Positions 18,250 to 26,576 of a DNA stretch of 38,449 nucleotides are shown here, one piece after another (the stretch's first letter is position 1; each line of letters opens with the position of its first letter). The position numbers were made by a program, and so were the translations under genes. Under the pieces are notes generated by a model. That model saw nothing but the letters and a program-made list of their open reading frames with translations, searched no databases and was not told where the DNA came from. The DNA comes from an uncultured bacterium (lineage in GTDB: Bacteria; Acidobacteriota; Thermoanaerobaculia; Multivoradales; JAHEKO01): NCBI GenBank assembly GCA_905479655.1, contig CAJQNK010000270.1:1-38449 (forward strand). Reading direction: 5' to 3'.

Positions 18250-20106
18250 TCACTCGTTCACCGAGCCTTCGGTGTCGGAGCCGTCCTTCTCGCCGGTCCC
18301 CGCCTCCTCCGGAGGCAACTGGACGAGCTCGTCGAGCGCCCCCCGAAGCTCACCCAGGTCCAGCGCCGCGATCTCGACGGTCTCCGTCCCTTCGTCGTCG
18401 GCGTCCATGACGATCGGCCCGAGAAAGGCGGCGAGCTCGACCCTGGCGTAGAGCCGCCAGAGCCGCTCGATGTGGTCGCTGAAGCTGCCGGCAACATCGA
18501 AGCCCCAGCTCTCCTGCCAGACGTGTCGGCTGAAGAACTTCGGGGGCGAGACCCCAAGGGACCACTCTTGCTCGACGTACTCGCGAAGCTCACCCCACGC
18601 GGCCTCCTTGGCGTTCGAAAGCTCCCACTCCAGGCTGTCGTAGATCTCGACCAGCTCCTCATGTCCGGTGAAGTAGCCCTCCAGCCTGTCGTCCCGAACG
18701 CTCGCGTCGATCGCCCACCCGATCTGTCGGATCTTGGCGTCGAAGAGGGAGACGAGGGCGCGGCACTGGCTACCCGACGTGGGTGCTCGCAGGGATCGGA
18801 TCTCGACGGTCTCCGTGTACTCCGAGTACGGCAGGACGCCGAGCGCGTGGTCGGTCTCCGTGTTGAGATGGCAGAGGTTGAGGGCGTGCCACTTCCTCCG
18901 CTCTCCGCTCGGGACCCGGAGAAGGCTCTTGCGGTCCTGGAACTCCTTGTGAAAGTCGAGCGCGACGTCCGTGCCCCCTTCGCCCGAGCTCTTCCACTCC
19001 TGGTAGTCCCACAGGGAAGCGAACAGCAGGGGCGGCGCGGCGGAGACGAGGTTGCGGCAGAAGGTCCCGCAGGCGAAGGTCGTGAACGTCACGAAGGTGC
19101 GCAGGAAGTGCCTCATGAGGCTGGGGTCCACCAGCGCGGGCCGGACCCCGACGTGGAGGTGCATCGACCCGTGCGCCTGCTCGGGGTCGGGAAGCGGTCG
19201 CAGCCCCGCCTCGGCGGCGCTGTCGAAGACCAGCTCCTGCAGGACGTCGCGGATCTCGTCGAACTCCCAGGCCCGCAGGGGCGAGCAGCGGACCTCGATG
19301 GCCCCGAGGTCGCGTGTGATGTCGAAGGTCCAGCCCCGTCCTCCGAAGAGGTCGGGCAGGTGCACCAGGTAGTACTGGTCCTCGGGCTCGAGTGGGTGTA
19401 GGGCGCCGCCGTGCGCTTCCAGCCTCCCTTCCAGGATCTTCCTCCAGGCCTCCGCGGCCTGCTCGATCCGCCCTTCCTCTTCCGAGTAGTAGTCGTCGCC
19501 GAAGTCCCGCTCCCAACTGTTGTACTCATCTTCGGGAATCGAGAGGATCTTCTCGTTGGTGAGCTCCAGCTCGAAGCCGAAGGTCGGCGAGTCGTCGTCG
19601 ACGACCAGCCAGCAGGTCTCCCCGTGGGATCCCACCAGCTCGACCCGGTACGGCGCGTGCTCCTTGCGCAGGACGACCTGCCCGTCGTAGTCCATCTCGT
19701 CGTCGGCCGCCGGCCCCTCGGCCAAGAGGACGTTGTAGGTCGAAGCTCCTTCGAGAGGGGTGCTCAGCACACCTTCGGCCTCCCAGACCGGAACGAAGCG
19801 GAGGACGCAGTCGGCGGTCTCCCCCAACGTCACCAGGATGGAGTGGTAGCGCATGCGCTCGGGCGTGTGCAGGGGCAGGTGCACTCTCAGCTCGTCTCCG
19901 AGACGGACCTCGCGCGGCTCGGTAACGCCTTTCCTGCCTCCGATTGACAGGCCGACCTCCAGCACTCCATCGGCGGTGGGGGCGGGCTCGCAGACGACGG
20001 ACGCCTCCACCGGGGGTGGCGTCGCGATCTCCACCGCGGGGATCGGACGGTAGGGATGAAGGCTCTCGAAAGAAGGTGGCCCTTGATACTCGAGAGGAGT
20101 TTCCAT
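18250..20106 (-). CDS. Amidoligase-like protein with N-terminal beta domain
   Basis: This encodes 618 residues. Residues 1-170 are Pro- and Val-rich and look beta-structured; I do not recognise them. From about 174 the protein shows the landmarks of the glutamate-cysteine-ligase-like amidoligases (ATP-dependent carboxylate-amine ligases). They are FGFELEL (176-182), GWTFD...GAIEVRCSPL (258-277, acidic E271), HLHVG (316-320), RKWHALNL (404-411) and TVEIRSLRAPT (433-443, E435 and R437). The family joins carboxylates and amines to modify peptides or make small metabolites, often in short operons with tiny partner proteins. Here one small gene follows. The extra N-terminal domain is unusual. The assignment rests on motif order alone. 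Confidence 0.6.
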   Translation of the reverse strand: METPLEYQGPPSFESLHPYRPIPAVEIATPPPVEASVVCEPAPTADGVLEVGLSIGGRKGVTEPREVRLGDELRVHLPLHTPERMRYHSILVTLGETADCVLRFVPVWEAEGVLSTPLEGASTYNVLLAEGPAADDEMDYDGQVVLRKEHAPYRVELVGSHGETCWLVVDDDSPTFGFELELTNEKILSIPEDEYNSWERDFGDDYYSEEEGRIEQAAEAWRKILEGRLEAHGGALHPLEPEDQYYLVHLPDLFGGRGWTFDITRDLGAIEVRCSPLRAWEFDEIRDVLQELVFDSAAEAGLRPLPDPEQAHGSMHLHVGVRPALVDPSLMRHFLRTFVTFTTFACGTFCRNLVSAAPPLLFASLWDYQEWKSSGEGGTDVALDFHKEFQDRKSLLRVPSGERRKWHALNLCHLNTETDHALGVLPYSEYTETVEIRSLRAPTSGSQCRALVSLFDAKIRQIGWAIDASVRDDRLEGYFTGHEELVEIYDSLEWELSNAKEAAWGELREYVEQEWSLGVSPPKFFSRHVWQESWGFDVAGSFSDHIERLWRLYARVELAAFLGPIVMDADDEGTETVEIAALDLGELRGALDELVQLPPEEAGTGEKDGSDTEGSVNE

Positions 20107-20238
20107 TCGACGATCCGACGCGACAAGCGAGCGGCTCTCGCTGGGGGATCGCTCGCCGAGCCAGCGATCCCGGGTCGTGCCGCGCGGGGCAGACGGCCGG
20201 CTGCCGGGATGCTACGGGAGGCCCGGGCTCCGGTCAAC

Positions 20239-20291
20239 TCGCGCCCCCCACCTCTGTCGCGCCCCCCACCTCCAGCCTTCGAGGCTGGAGG
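20239..20291. repeat. 16-bp tandem repeat followed by a 10-bp hairpin
   Basis: The 16 bases tcgcgccccccacctc occur at 20239-20254 and 20257-20272. Overlapping the second copy is a perfect inverted repeat (20269-20278 with 20282-20291, ten base pairs, three-base loop). No T-run follows, so it is not a classical terminator. It lies between the start of the amidoligase-like gene and the FG-GAP remnant. Confidence 0.6.
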
Positions 20292-20327
20292 GTACGAGCT
20301 CGATGGCGAAGCTCCCCGAGCCTCAGC

Positions 20328-20735
20328 TCAACGGCCCGCCAGCGCTGCTCCGAAGAGGTCGCCCGGCTCGGCGAGCCCCTGGAGGAGCCAGTTCTGGTCG
20401 ATCGTCACCGGGGGATTGCCCCCTACCCCTCCGACGAGGGCCGGCCCGTAGAGGATGCTGACGGCGCCGGCGTCGTTCGCGGGGCCGACTTCGCGCCACC
20501 CGCCAGGGTCAGGTCCCAAAGGGCCGGTGCACCGAGGGGGTGAATCACGACCACGACTCCGGCGTCCGGCACTCCCGCCTGGTCGTACAGCGGGGCTCCG
20601 ATGACCAGATCGTCGCGGCCATCCCCGTCGAGGTCGCCGCTCGCGGTGGCGAAGCCGAAGAGCGCTCCGGCCTGGGCGACGCCCGGGACGAAGGCCAGGT
20701 TCTGGCCGTCGGAGCCGTTGGAACATGGGTTCCTT
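20328..20735 (-). pseudogene. Frameshifted FG-GAP protein fragment
   Basis: On the minus strand one frame gives NGSDGQNLAFVPGVAQAG and GDLDGDGRDDLVIGAP followed by GVVVVIHPLG. It then loses sense at about 20480-20490, where another frame takes up the pattern as NDAGAVSILYGPAL, DQNWLLQG and AEPGDLFGAALAGR before a stop at 20328. The DxDGDGxxDLxIGAP calcium loop is typical of FG-GAP propellers. About two blades remain, interrupted by one frameshift and cut off at both ends, so this is a gene remnant. It differs in repeat type from the propeller at 2027-3751. Confidence 0.65.
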
Positions 20736-20937
20736 CCTTTCGGTCGCACCTCAGAGGAGGCGGTGGGTCGTCGCCGGCCGCTCCGCGTCGGCCCAGCGGG
20801 TACTCGACTCTGTAGCTGCGCTTCCGTCCGGACGGGTTGAGTCGGCAGGCTTTCGGCGCCGAGCCGGTGGATCGGGTCGGGCTCGACGACGCGGCGGGCG
20901 CTGAACGCGGTGGCGTGTCGAATATCATGGCCCGATC

Positions 20938-21310
20938 GTGCCTTGCATCGAGCTCCTGCGCAGCCTGAGGCCCCGCGGCTACGAGGTGGCCGCCTGGAGC
21001 GGCCTGGTCTCGGCGGTGGTCTTCCTGCGCGCCCACGGTCTGCGGATCGACGGCAACACCGTGAGCTACACGATGCGGCCGCTGGTCCCCGTGGTGCTCC
21101 AGACGATGGCGGCGGGGGCGGTGCTGCACGCCCTCTGGCGTCTGCTGGTGGATCGAAGCCCTGCGGGGCACGGGGCTGCTCGGCCTGCTCGACCTCTGGT
21201 ACGCGACCTGGCTCGCCACCGTGGTGTACGGCTTCGGCTTCTTCGCCACCCACTCCGACCGCCGCGCCCGCTCCCGCTTCGTGCTGAGCGCCACGTTGAC
21301 CTGGATCCTC
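20938..21310 (+). pseudogene. Frameshifted membrane protein fragment
   Basis: From a GTG at 20938 the frame encodes YEVAAWSGLVSAVVFLRAHG and a hydrophobic PLVPVVLQTMAAGAVLHALW. Near 21155 a one-base frameshift moves the hydrophobic reading to another frame (LLGLLDLWYATWLATVVYG and FVLSATLTWILG). Family not recognised. A -10-like tatcat at 20923-20928 lies nine bases before the GTG. The fragment ends where a PQQ-dehydrogenase piece begins in the same frame. Confidence 0.5.
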
Positions 21311-21613
21311 GGCGCCTTCCCGATCCTGGAGTACGACCACTTCACCGATCGCGGCTTCTTCGGCTGCGCCGTGACGGGGGGCTACCGCTACCGGGGGACC
21401 GCCGTGCCGCGCCTCGAGGGGCTGTACGTGTTCGGCGACTTGTGCACCGGGAAGATCTTCGGAGGGGCCGAGGTCGGCGGGGCCTGGCAAGCGAGGCTCC
21501 TCCTCGATGCGGCGCTCTTCCTCTCGACCTTCGGTGAGGACGAGGAGGGTGAGCTCTACCTCGGGGCCGGAGGTGTGGGGCCCGGAGCGGTCTACCGGAT
21601 CGTCAACCCCTGA
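21311..21613 (+). pseudogene. C-terminal piece of a PQQ-type sugar dehydrogenase
   Basis: The translation FPILEYDHFTDRGFFG, CAVTGGYRYRGTAVPRLEG, LYVFGDLCTGKI and LSTFGEDEEGELYLGAGG with final AVYRIVNP matches the last 100 residues of the glucose/sorbosone dehydrogenase beta-propeller family (periplasmic, PQQ-dependent). The five or more preceding blades and the signal peptide are absent; instead the frame runs on from a membrane protein fragment. Fusion of two unrelated gene ends is the simplest reading. Confidence 0.65.
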
Positions 21614-21616
21614 TCG

Positions 21617-22405
21617 TCAACCCGGGGTGACGGGGCGCAGCGCCGGGCGCTTGGCGTGCCGGCCGTCACCCGAGGAGCGTCCGAGGAGGTGCCGGCCCAC
21701 CCAGGGAAGCAGGTAACGGCCCAGCCACCGGAGCTCCCGGCCGAGGCGCTGCGCGGGGCTCGCCGGCGGCTCGGCCGGCAGGGATCGCGACCAGGAGTCG
21801 TCGGTTCCCGGCAGCCCCAAGGCGTCCGCCAGTGCCGCCGCGATCCGCGCGTGACCGCGCTCGTTCGCGTGTAGGCGGTCCTCGTTCCAGAGTCGGGGAT
21901 CGGAGGCGACGGGATGGGCCGCGAAGTCCACCAGCCGGGCCCCGGTCCGGTCCGAGGCCGCGCGCAGCGCTTCGTTGAGGGCCCGGACGCGGCCCGTCAC
22001 GAGACGGCCCATGGGCATGACCGGCGTCAGGTCCGGCAGCGTGAAGCCGAGGACGACCGCCCCCGCCTCCCGGAGGCGGGTCTGCATCTCCGCCACGTCG
22101 CGGCCCAACTCGTCGGGGTCGAACCGCCGCCGCAGGAGGTCGTTGGTCCCGGTGAAGAGCGTGACGAGGTCGGGTCGGAGAGCGAGCGCCGGCTCCAGTT
22201 GATGGTCCAGGATCTCGCGGGTTCGTCGCCCGCGGACGCCGAGGTTCGCGTACTGCAGACCTCCCTGGGTCCGGGCCAGACGCTCCGCCAGGCGGTCGGC
22301 CCAGCCGCGATAGCCGCCGTGGCCGTCCGGGTCCTCGAGACCCTCGGTGGAGCTGTCGCCGATGGCGACGTAGCGGTCGAAGTGTCGGCGCGGCAGATTC
22401 GGCAT
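21617..22405 (-). CDS. SGNH/GDSL hydrolase
   Basis: This 262-residue esterase-type hydrolase has block I YVAIGDSSTEGL (nucleophile Ser), block II glycine in NLGVRGRRT, block III GTND and block V NEDRLHANERGH holding the catalytic Asp/His. A C-terminal extension of about 60 basic residues (RWLGRYLLPWVGRHLL) looks amphipathic and may touch the membrane. Substrates in this family are acyl or acetyl esters of lipids or sugars. Start: MPNLPRRHFDRY is preferred because a -10-like tagcat sits seven bases upstream on the minus strand (22413-22418). An ATG at 22414 with ggagg ten bases ahead is the alternative. Confidence 0.85.
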   Translation of the reverse strand: MPNLPRRHFDRYVAIGDSSTEGLEDPDGHGGYRGWADRLAERLARTQGGLQYANLGVRGRRTREILDHQLEPALALRPDLVTLFTGTNDLLRRRFDPDELGRDVAEMQTRLREAGAVVLGFTLPDLTPVMPMGRLVTGRVRALNEALRAASDRTGARLVDFAAHPVASDPRLWNEDRLHANERGHARIAAALADALGLPGTDDSWSRSLPAEPPASPAQRLGRELRWLGRYLLPWVGRHLLGRSSGDGRHAKRPALRPVTPG

Positions 22406-22476
22406 GGTCGGCATGCTACTTCGGCCTCCCGCTGTTCGCTTGACACGCGACCCCTCCGAGGGGAGCATCGACAGCC

Positions 22477-23133
22477 ATGAAGCGCTCTCCAGAGACCCCC
22501 GTCGCGGACCGCTCCGAGCCCGCCTCCCTCGTCGGTGTGGGCGCCTTCACCGTCGCCTACCTCCTCGCCTCCGTGGCCGGCGCCTTCGTCCGCGGCAATC
22601 GCGAGTTCGTCTTCTACATTGCCGTGATGGTCGTGCTCGTGGCGGTCGTCTGGCTCGTCCATCGAGCCGTCGGCCTCAGTCGGGGGGCGCTGTGGGCGCT
22701 CTCCCTCTGGGGCCTCGCCCACATGGCGGGTGGCCTGGTTCGTGTGCCGGAGGGTTGGCCGACGCTGGGCTCCTCGGTTCTGTACAACCTGTGGCTCGTG
22801 CCCGGCAGGCTGAAGTACGACCAGGTGGTGCACGCCTTCGGATTCGGCGTGACGACGTGGGTCTGCTGGCAGGCTCTCGTCTCCGCCTTCGCGGGTCGCG
22901 GAGTGCGGGTGAGGCCGACCGCCGGCCTCATGGTGCTCGTGGCCGCCGCCGGGTTGGGATTCGGGGCCCTCAACGAGATCGTGGAGTTCGCCGCGACGCT
23001 GCTGGTTCCCGAGACCAACGTCGGGGGCTACGAGAACACCGGGTGGGACCTGATGGCGAACCTGGTGGGTGTGGTGATCGTGGCGACCGTCCTCCGGGTC
23101 ACCGGCGGCGGAGCCCGGTCGAGATCGACCTGA
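22477..23133 (+). CDS. DUF2238/YjdF-like membrane protein
   Basis: This encodes 218 residues with about six membrane spans. The family pattern is visible: YDQVVHAFGFGVTTW in the middle, then ALNEIVEFAA and a closing NTGWDLMANLVGV, the charged residues of which sit inside or next to spans. The function is unknown even for characterised relatives. It is divergent from the SGNH hydrolase gene (71 bases between starts) and has a gagggga ribosome site. No partner can be inferred. Confidence 0.75.
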   Translation: MKRSPETPVADRSEPASLVGVGAFTVAYLLASVAGAFVRGNREFVFYIAVMVVLVAVVWLVHRAVGLSRGALWALSLWGLAHMAGGLVRVPEGWPTLGSSVLYNLWLVPGRLKYDQVVHAFGFGVTTWVCWQALVSAFAGRGVRVRPTAGLMVLVAAAGLGFGALNEIVEFAATLLVPETNVGGYENTGWDLMANLVGVVIVATVLRVTGGGARSRST

Positions 23134-23202
23134 GGAGATCCGACCCCTCCCAGCGTCCCGAGAGTTGTTGGTCGGCTCCTCGCCTTCGGCCGGGACCGTC
23201 CT

Positions 23203-23283
23203 GGGGTCCTCGCCGGCGCTCTCCGAGCGGCTTCGGCTCGCGAACGGCCCGACGGGCTCTTCCTCCCCTGCGGCGAGGACCCC
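23203..23283. other. Long stem-loop between two genes
   Basis: A 13-base arm at 23203-23215 (ggggtcctcgccg) is the exact reverse complement of 23271-23283. The 55-base loop contains smaller hairpins (gagcggcttcggctc and gcccgacgggc). It starts about 70 bases after the DUF2238-like gene and ends about 75 bases before the peptidase. It could act as a terminator or as a structured leader; no T-run follows. Confidence 0.5.
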
Positions 23284-23358
23284 GATCCTCCCGGCGCGTC
23301 GGCCGCGTCTCGTCATGACGGGGTAAGCTGCGAGGCTCACGACCCGAGGAGAGAGCCC

Positions 23359-24891
23359 ATGAGACGCCCCGTCATCCACGGCATCGCCGTGCTTCTGCTG
23401 GCCTTCGCCGTTCACGCTCAGGAGCCCGAGTTGGCGCCGGCAGCGGCCGAGACCCCCGAAGCGAAGAGCTCGGTCACCCCCCACGAGGTGGCGATCGGGG
23501 GAGAGACCGTCAAATACGAGGCCACGGCCGGCTGGCTCATCGTGAACGACGGGAAGGAGAAACCGGCGGCCCGCTTCGGCTACACGGCCTACATCCGGCA
23601 GGGCGCCGGCGAGGCCGCCGAGCGGCCCGTGACCTTCGCCTACAACGGCGGGCCGGGCTCGTCGTCGATCTGGCTTCACATGGGCGTCCTCGGCCCGCGC
23701 CGCGTCGTCGTGGCCGATGCGGAGTTCACCCTGCCGCCGCCCTACGAGGTCGTGGACAACGCCAACAGCATCCTCGACGTCACCGACCTGGTGATGATCG
23801 ACCCGGTCGGCACCGGCTACAGCCGGCCGCTCGACGAGTCGAAGGGTGGGGAGTTCTGGGGTGTCGACCAGGACATCGACTCGGTGTCGCGGTTCATCAA
23901 GGCCTGGGTCGCCGAGAACGGCCGCTGGTCGTCGCCCAAGATCCTCCTGGGCGAGAGCTACGGCGGGATGCGCTCTGCGGGTGTCGCCTGGGAGCTTCTC
24001 TCGACCCACGGCATGGCCTTGAATGGCGTCGTCCTGGTGTCGCCGTTCCTCTCTTTCGTCGACGGCTTCGACGGCCTCGGGGTCGATCTGCCGCACGTCC
24101 TCTTCCTGCCGACGCTAGCCGCCACCGCCTGGTACCACGAGGCCCTCGACGAGCGGCCCGACGATCTCGTCGCCTTCATCGACGAGGTGAAGCGGTTCGC
24201 CTACGACGAGTACGCCCCGGCACTGCTCAGAGGGACGAGCCTGGGCGAAGAGGAGCGGGCCGCCGTCGTGGCGGGTCTCGCCCGTCGGACGGGGGTCTCG
24301 GAGACCTACTGGGATCGAGCCGATCTGCGGGTGACCCACACCCAGTTCGTGCAGGAACTCCTGCGGGACCGGGAGCAGACCGCCGGGCGGATCGACTCCC
24401 GATTCGCGGGCCCCAGCTTCAATCTGCTCGGCGAGTTCATGGACTACGACCCGTTCAACGCGGCGGTCGGCCCCGCCTTCACCTCCGCCTTTCTGGATTA
24501 CTACCACCGTGAGCTCGAGTTCGGCCGGGACCTGGAGTACCACGTCTCCGGCGGGGTGTTCGGCCAGTGGGACTGGAGCCACGCGCCGCCGGGTGGCGGG
24601 GCCTTCGGCACCTTCCAGCTGCCGTTCCCCAACACCGCTCGCGACCTCGCCCGGGCCATGGGGCAGAGTCCCGGCATGAAGGTCCTCGTGCAGCAGGGGC
24701 ACTTCGATCTGGCGACCCCCCAGGCGGCCACGGAGTACGCTGTCGACCACATGGACCTGCAGCCGGCCCAGCGGGCGAACATCACGATCGAGTACTACGA
24801 CGCGGGCCACATGATGTACCTCCACCCGCCGTCGTTGGTGAAGTACAAGGACGACCTGGCGCGGTTCATCGTGGAGGCGACCGGCCGGTAG
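23359..24891 (+). CDS. Secreted serine carboxypeptidase, S10 family
   Basis: This 510-residue peptidase starts with a signal peptide (residues 1-20, ending VHAQ). The S10 landmarks are in order: oxyanion segment FAYNGGPGSSSIWLHMG, IDPVGTGYSRP, nucleophile S200 in GESYGG, D450 in GHFDLATP and H484 in AGHMMYL. These enzymes remove C-terminal residues from peptides outside the cytoplasm. Bacterial members like this lack the disulfides of yeast carboxypeptidase Y. A ribosome site (gaggaga) precedes the ATG, and a -10-like taagct lies about 30 bases upstream. It appears monocistronic. Confidence 0.92.
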   Translation: MRRPVIHGIAVLLLAFAVHAQEPELAPAAAETPEAKSSVTPHEVAIGGETVKYEATAGWLIVNDGKEKPAARFGYTAYIRQGAGEAAERPVTFAYNGGPGSSSIWLHMGVLGPRRVVVADAEFTLPPPYEVVDNANSILDVTDLVMIDPVGTGYSRPLDESKGGEFWGVDQDIDSVSRFIKAWVAENGRWSSPKILLGESYGGMRSAGVAWELLSTHGMALNGVVLVSPFLSFVDGFDGLGVDLPHVLFLPTLAATAWYHEALDERPDDLVAFIDEVKRFAYDEYAPALLRGTSLGEEERAAVVAGLARRTGVSETYWDRADLRVTHTQFVQELLRDREQTAGRIDSRFAGPSFNLLGEFMDYDPFNAAVGPAFTSAFLDYYHRELEFGRDLEYHVSGGVFGQWDWSHAPPGGGAFGTFQLPFPNTARDLARAMGQSPGMKVLVQQGHFDLATPQAATEYAVDHMDLQPAQRANITIEYYDAGHMMYLHPPSLVKYKDDLARFIVEATGR

Positions 24892-25145
24892 GAGACGAGC
24901 TCCGTTCCCGCCCTTCGGGTAGGAGTGGAATATTGGCAGGTACGGCCGGTGAAGTTCCCCTCGCCGGGAACCCACGTCGCGGTTGCCCTCCCGGTGGCTC
25001 CCTGGAGGAGGGCACCTTCCTCGACTCCCAGGTGGATCTGGAGGAGGGGGGCGACACGGTGATGTCGGCCATCCACTTCCGGCCGGGTCCGCTGGTGGGC
25101 TTCGCGACGATGCTCCCGCCCCGCTTCACCCCCAACCTGAGGCTG

Positions 25146-25877
25146 CTAGCTCCCTTCGAGCGACCGCCGCAGCTCGCGGGTCGCCGCGAGCAGCTCAGCG
25201 GCCCCCGCGATCCAGGCATCGCCGGGATCCGCTTCGTCCTCGCTGGGCGCGTCGTCGGGATCACCCAGCCCCGAGCCCTTGAGTCGTCGCAGGCGCTCGA
25301 GGATCAGCTCGCGGATCGTCTCCGCGTCGTCCAGCCCGCGGAGAAGGCCCAGATGGGGGTCGCTTCGGAGCTTGTCGCCCTTGCCGTGACGCCCCGTGGT
25401 TCCGCCGCCCGCGGTTCGGACCTCCAGGTCGGAGATCCCGAGGAGCTGCTGCAGGGGCCCGCGCCGGATCGAGACGTTCTGGACGTTCGCGAAGCCGAGG
25501 GTCTGTTCGTGGACGGTGAGGATCCCCTCGCGAATCCGCAGGCTCCGGTCCGTCACGATGTACCAGCGGTACCGGTAGTCGAGGCTGACCAGCAGCAGGG
25601 TGAAGGGGACCTGGGCGACGAAACCCATGACGCCCAGGGTCTCGGCTATGTCCAGCAGCCACCGGAAGGGGTAGTCCGGGACGTGACCGATGGCGATCAG
25701 GCTGGCGACCAGGCCGACGGCGCCCCCGATCTGCCGGACGCCCCAGCGGAGCAGGAGGAGCCGATAGAAGGGTGGCGCGGCTCGGAACACCCGGGCCGTG
25801 CCTTCGGAGCCCGGGGGCGGCTCGGGCGGCCCGGGTACGGCGAGAAGGCGTCCGACGGCGTGCAGGACCCGGCTCAC
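25146..25877 (-). CDS. Bacterial PH-domain membrane protein (second of pair)
   Basis: This encodes 243 residues. Two membrane spans (about 45-65 and 80-100) precede a bacterial PH (DUF304/YdbS-type) domain recognised by YRWYIVTDRSLRIREG and FANVQNVSIRRGPLQQLLG. The C-terminus is a charged tail that may be helical. The domain is membrane-anchored and cytoplasmic; its role is poorly known. It starts at a GTG that overlaps the stop of the upstream gene by four bases (GTGA), so the two are translated as a coupled pair. Confidence 0.8.
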   Translation of the reverse strand: MSRVLHAVGRLLAVPGPPEPPPGSEGTARVFRAAPPFYRLLLLRWGVRQIGGAVGLVASLIAIGHVPDYPFRWLLDIAETLGVMGFVAQVPFTLLLVSLDYRYRWYIVTDRSLRIREGILTVHEQTLGFANVQNVSIRRGPLQQLLGISDLEVRTAGGGTTGRHGKGDKLRSDPHLGLLRGLDDAETIRELILERLRRLKGSGLGDPDDAPSEDEADPGDAWIAGAAELLAATRELRRSLEGS

Positions 25878-26455
25878 GACGTCTTCGGGGACCCGGTGTC
25901 TCCCGCCTCCAGCAGCTCGCGGATCCGCCGGATCTCTCCGGCCGCCTCGCGGAGGATCCGGACCGCCTCCCCGGCGCTCGCCTCCGGCGGTGCCCCAGGG
26001 AGCGACTTCCCCGAGCTGTCCGGGTCCTGCATCCCGCGCATCCGGGCGTAGAGGAAGTCGCGGACGACCTCGACCTCGAGGATTCCTTCCAGAGTCATCT
26101 CCGCCGTGGAGCTGCCGCTGGCCGTCTGGATCTCGAGGCGCGCGAGGCCGAGTTGGCGCTCGACGACGTTGCGGGTCAGGTGGATATCCTGGATGCGCGC
26201 GTAGGTGAGGTGGATCTCGCGCCGGAACAGGACGCCCCAGCTCATGGAGATCCCCTCGTCGTCGAACCGGTAGCGCAGCGACCGGTAGCGGAAGCGGAGG
26301 TAGGCGAGCAGGAACGGGAAGCCCGGTCCCGCGAGGAGTGCTCGGAGGACGTAGTACGTCCAGAGCTTCGGGTCGGGCCGCTCGATGGCGTAGATCGATC
26401 TCGCCGGGGAGGGCGGGGGCTCGCGTCCCTCCCCGAACATGGGCTCTTCTTGCAT
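25874..26455 (-). CDS. Bacterial PH-domain protein (first of pair)
   Basis: This encodes 193 residues. A short hydrophobic stretch (VLRALLAGPGFPFLLAYL) is followed by a bPH2 domain with LRYRFDDEGISMSWG and YARIQDIHLTRNVVERQLG, the same motif order as in the downstream gene, to which it is translationally coupled. The two proteins probably assemble together in the membrane, as YdbS/YdbT pairs are thought to. A -10-like tagcat lies six bases before the ATG, so the message may be nearly leaderless; the promoter is shared back-to-back with the sulfatase-like gene. Confidence 0.8.
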   Translation of the reverse strand: MQEEPMFGEGREPPPSPARSIYAIERPDPKLWTYYVLRALLAGPGFPFLLAYLRFRYRSLRYRFDDEGISMSWGVLFRREIHLTYARIQDIHLTRNVVERQLGLARLEIQTASGSSTAEMTLEGILEVEVVRDFLYARMRGMQDPDSSGKSLPGAPPEASAGEAVRILREAAGEIRRIRELLEAGDTGSPKTS

Positions 26456-26576
26456 CGGGTCATGCTAGCTTGAAGTTTCGACCGCGGGTCGTGGGCCGGC
26501 ATGGAGTGGCCGGCGACACGACCCGCCGAGCCATTCCCGGTCCGGAGCCTTCCCCGATCCCTTCGTCGTCCACCCG

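Noticed and set aside
24892..25145. Possible gene tail reading GDTVMSAIHFRPGPLVG
   Set aside because: The stretch looks protein-like for about 45 codons but has no start, and no family that I recognise, so I do not list it as a gene.
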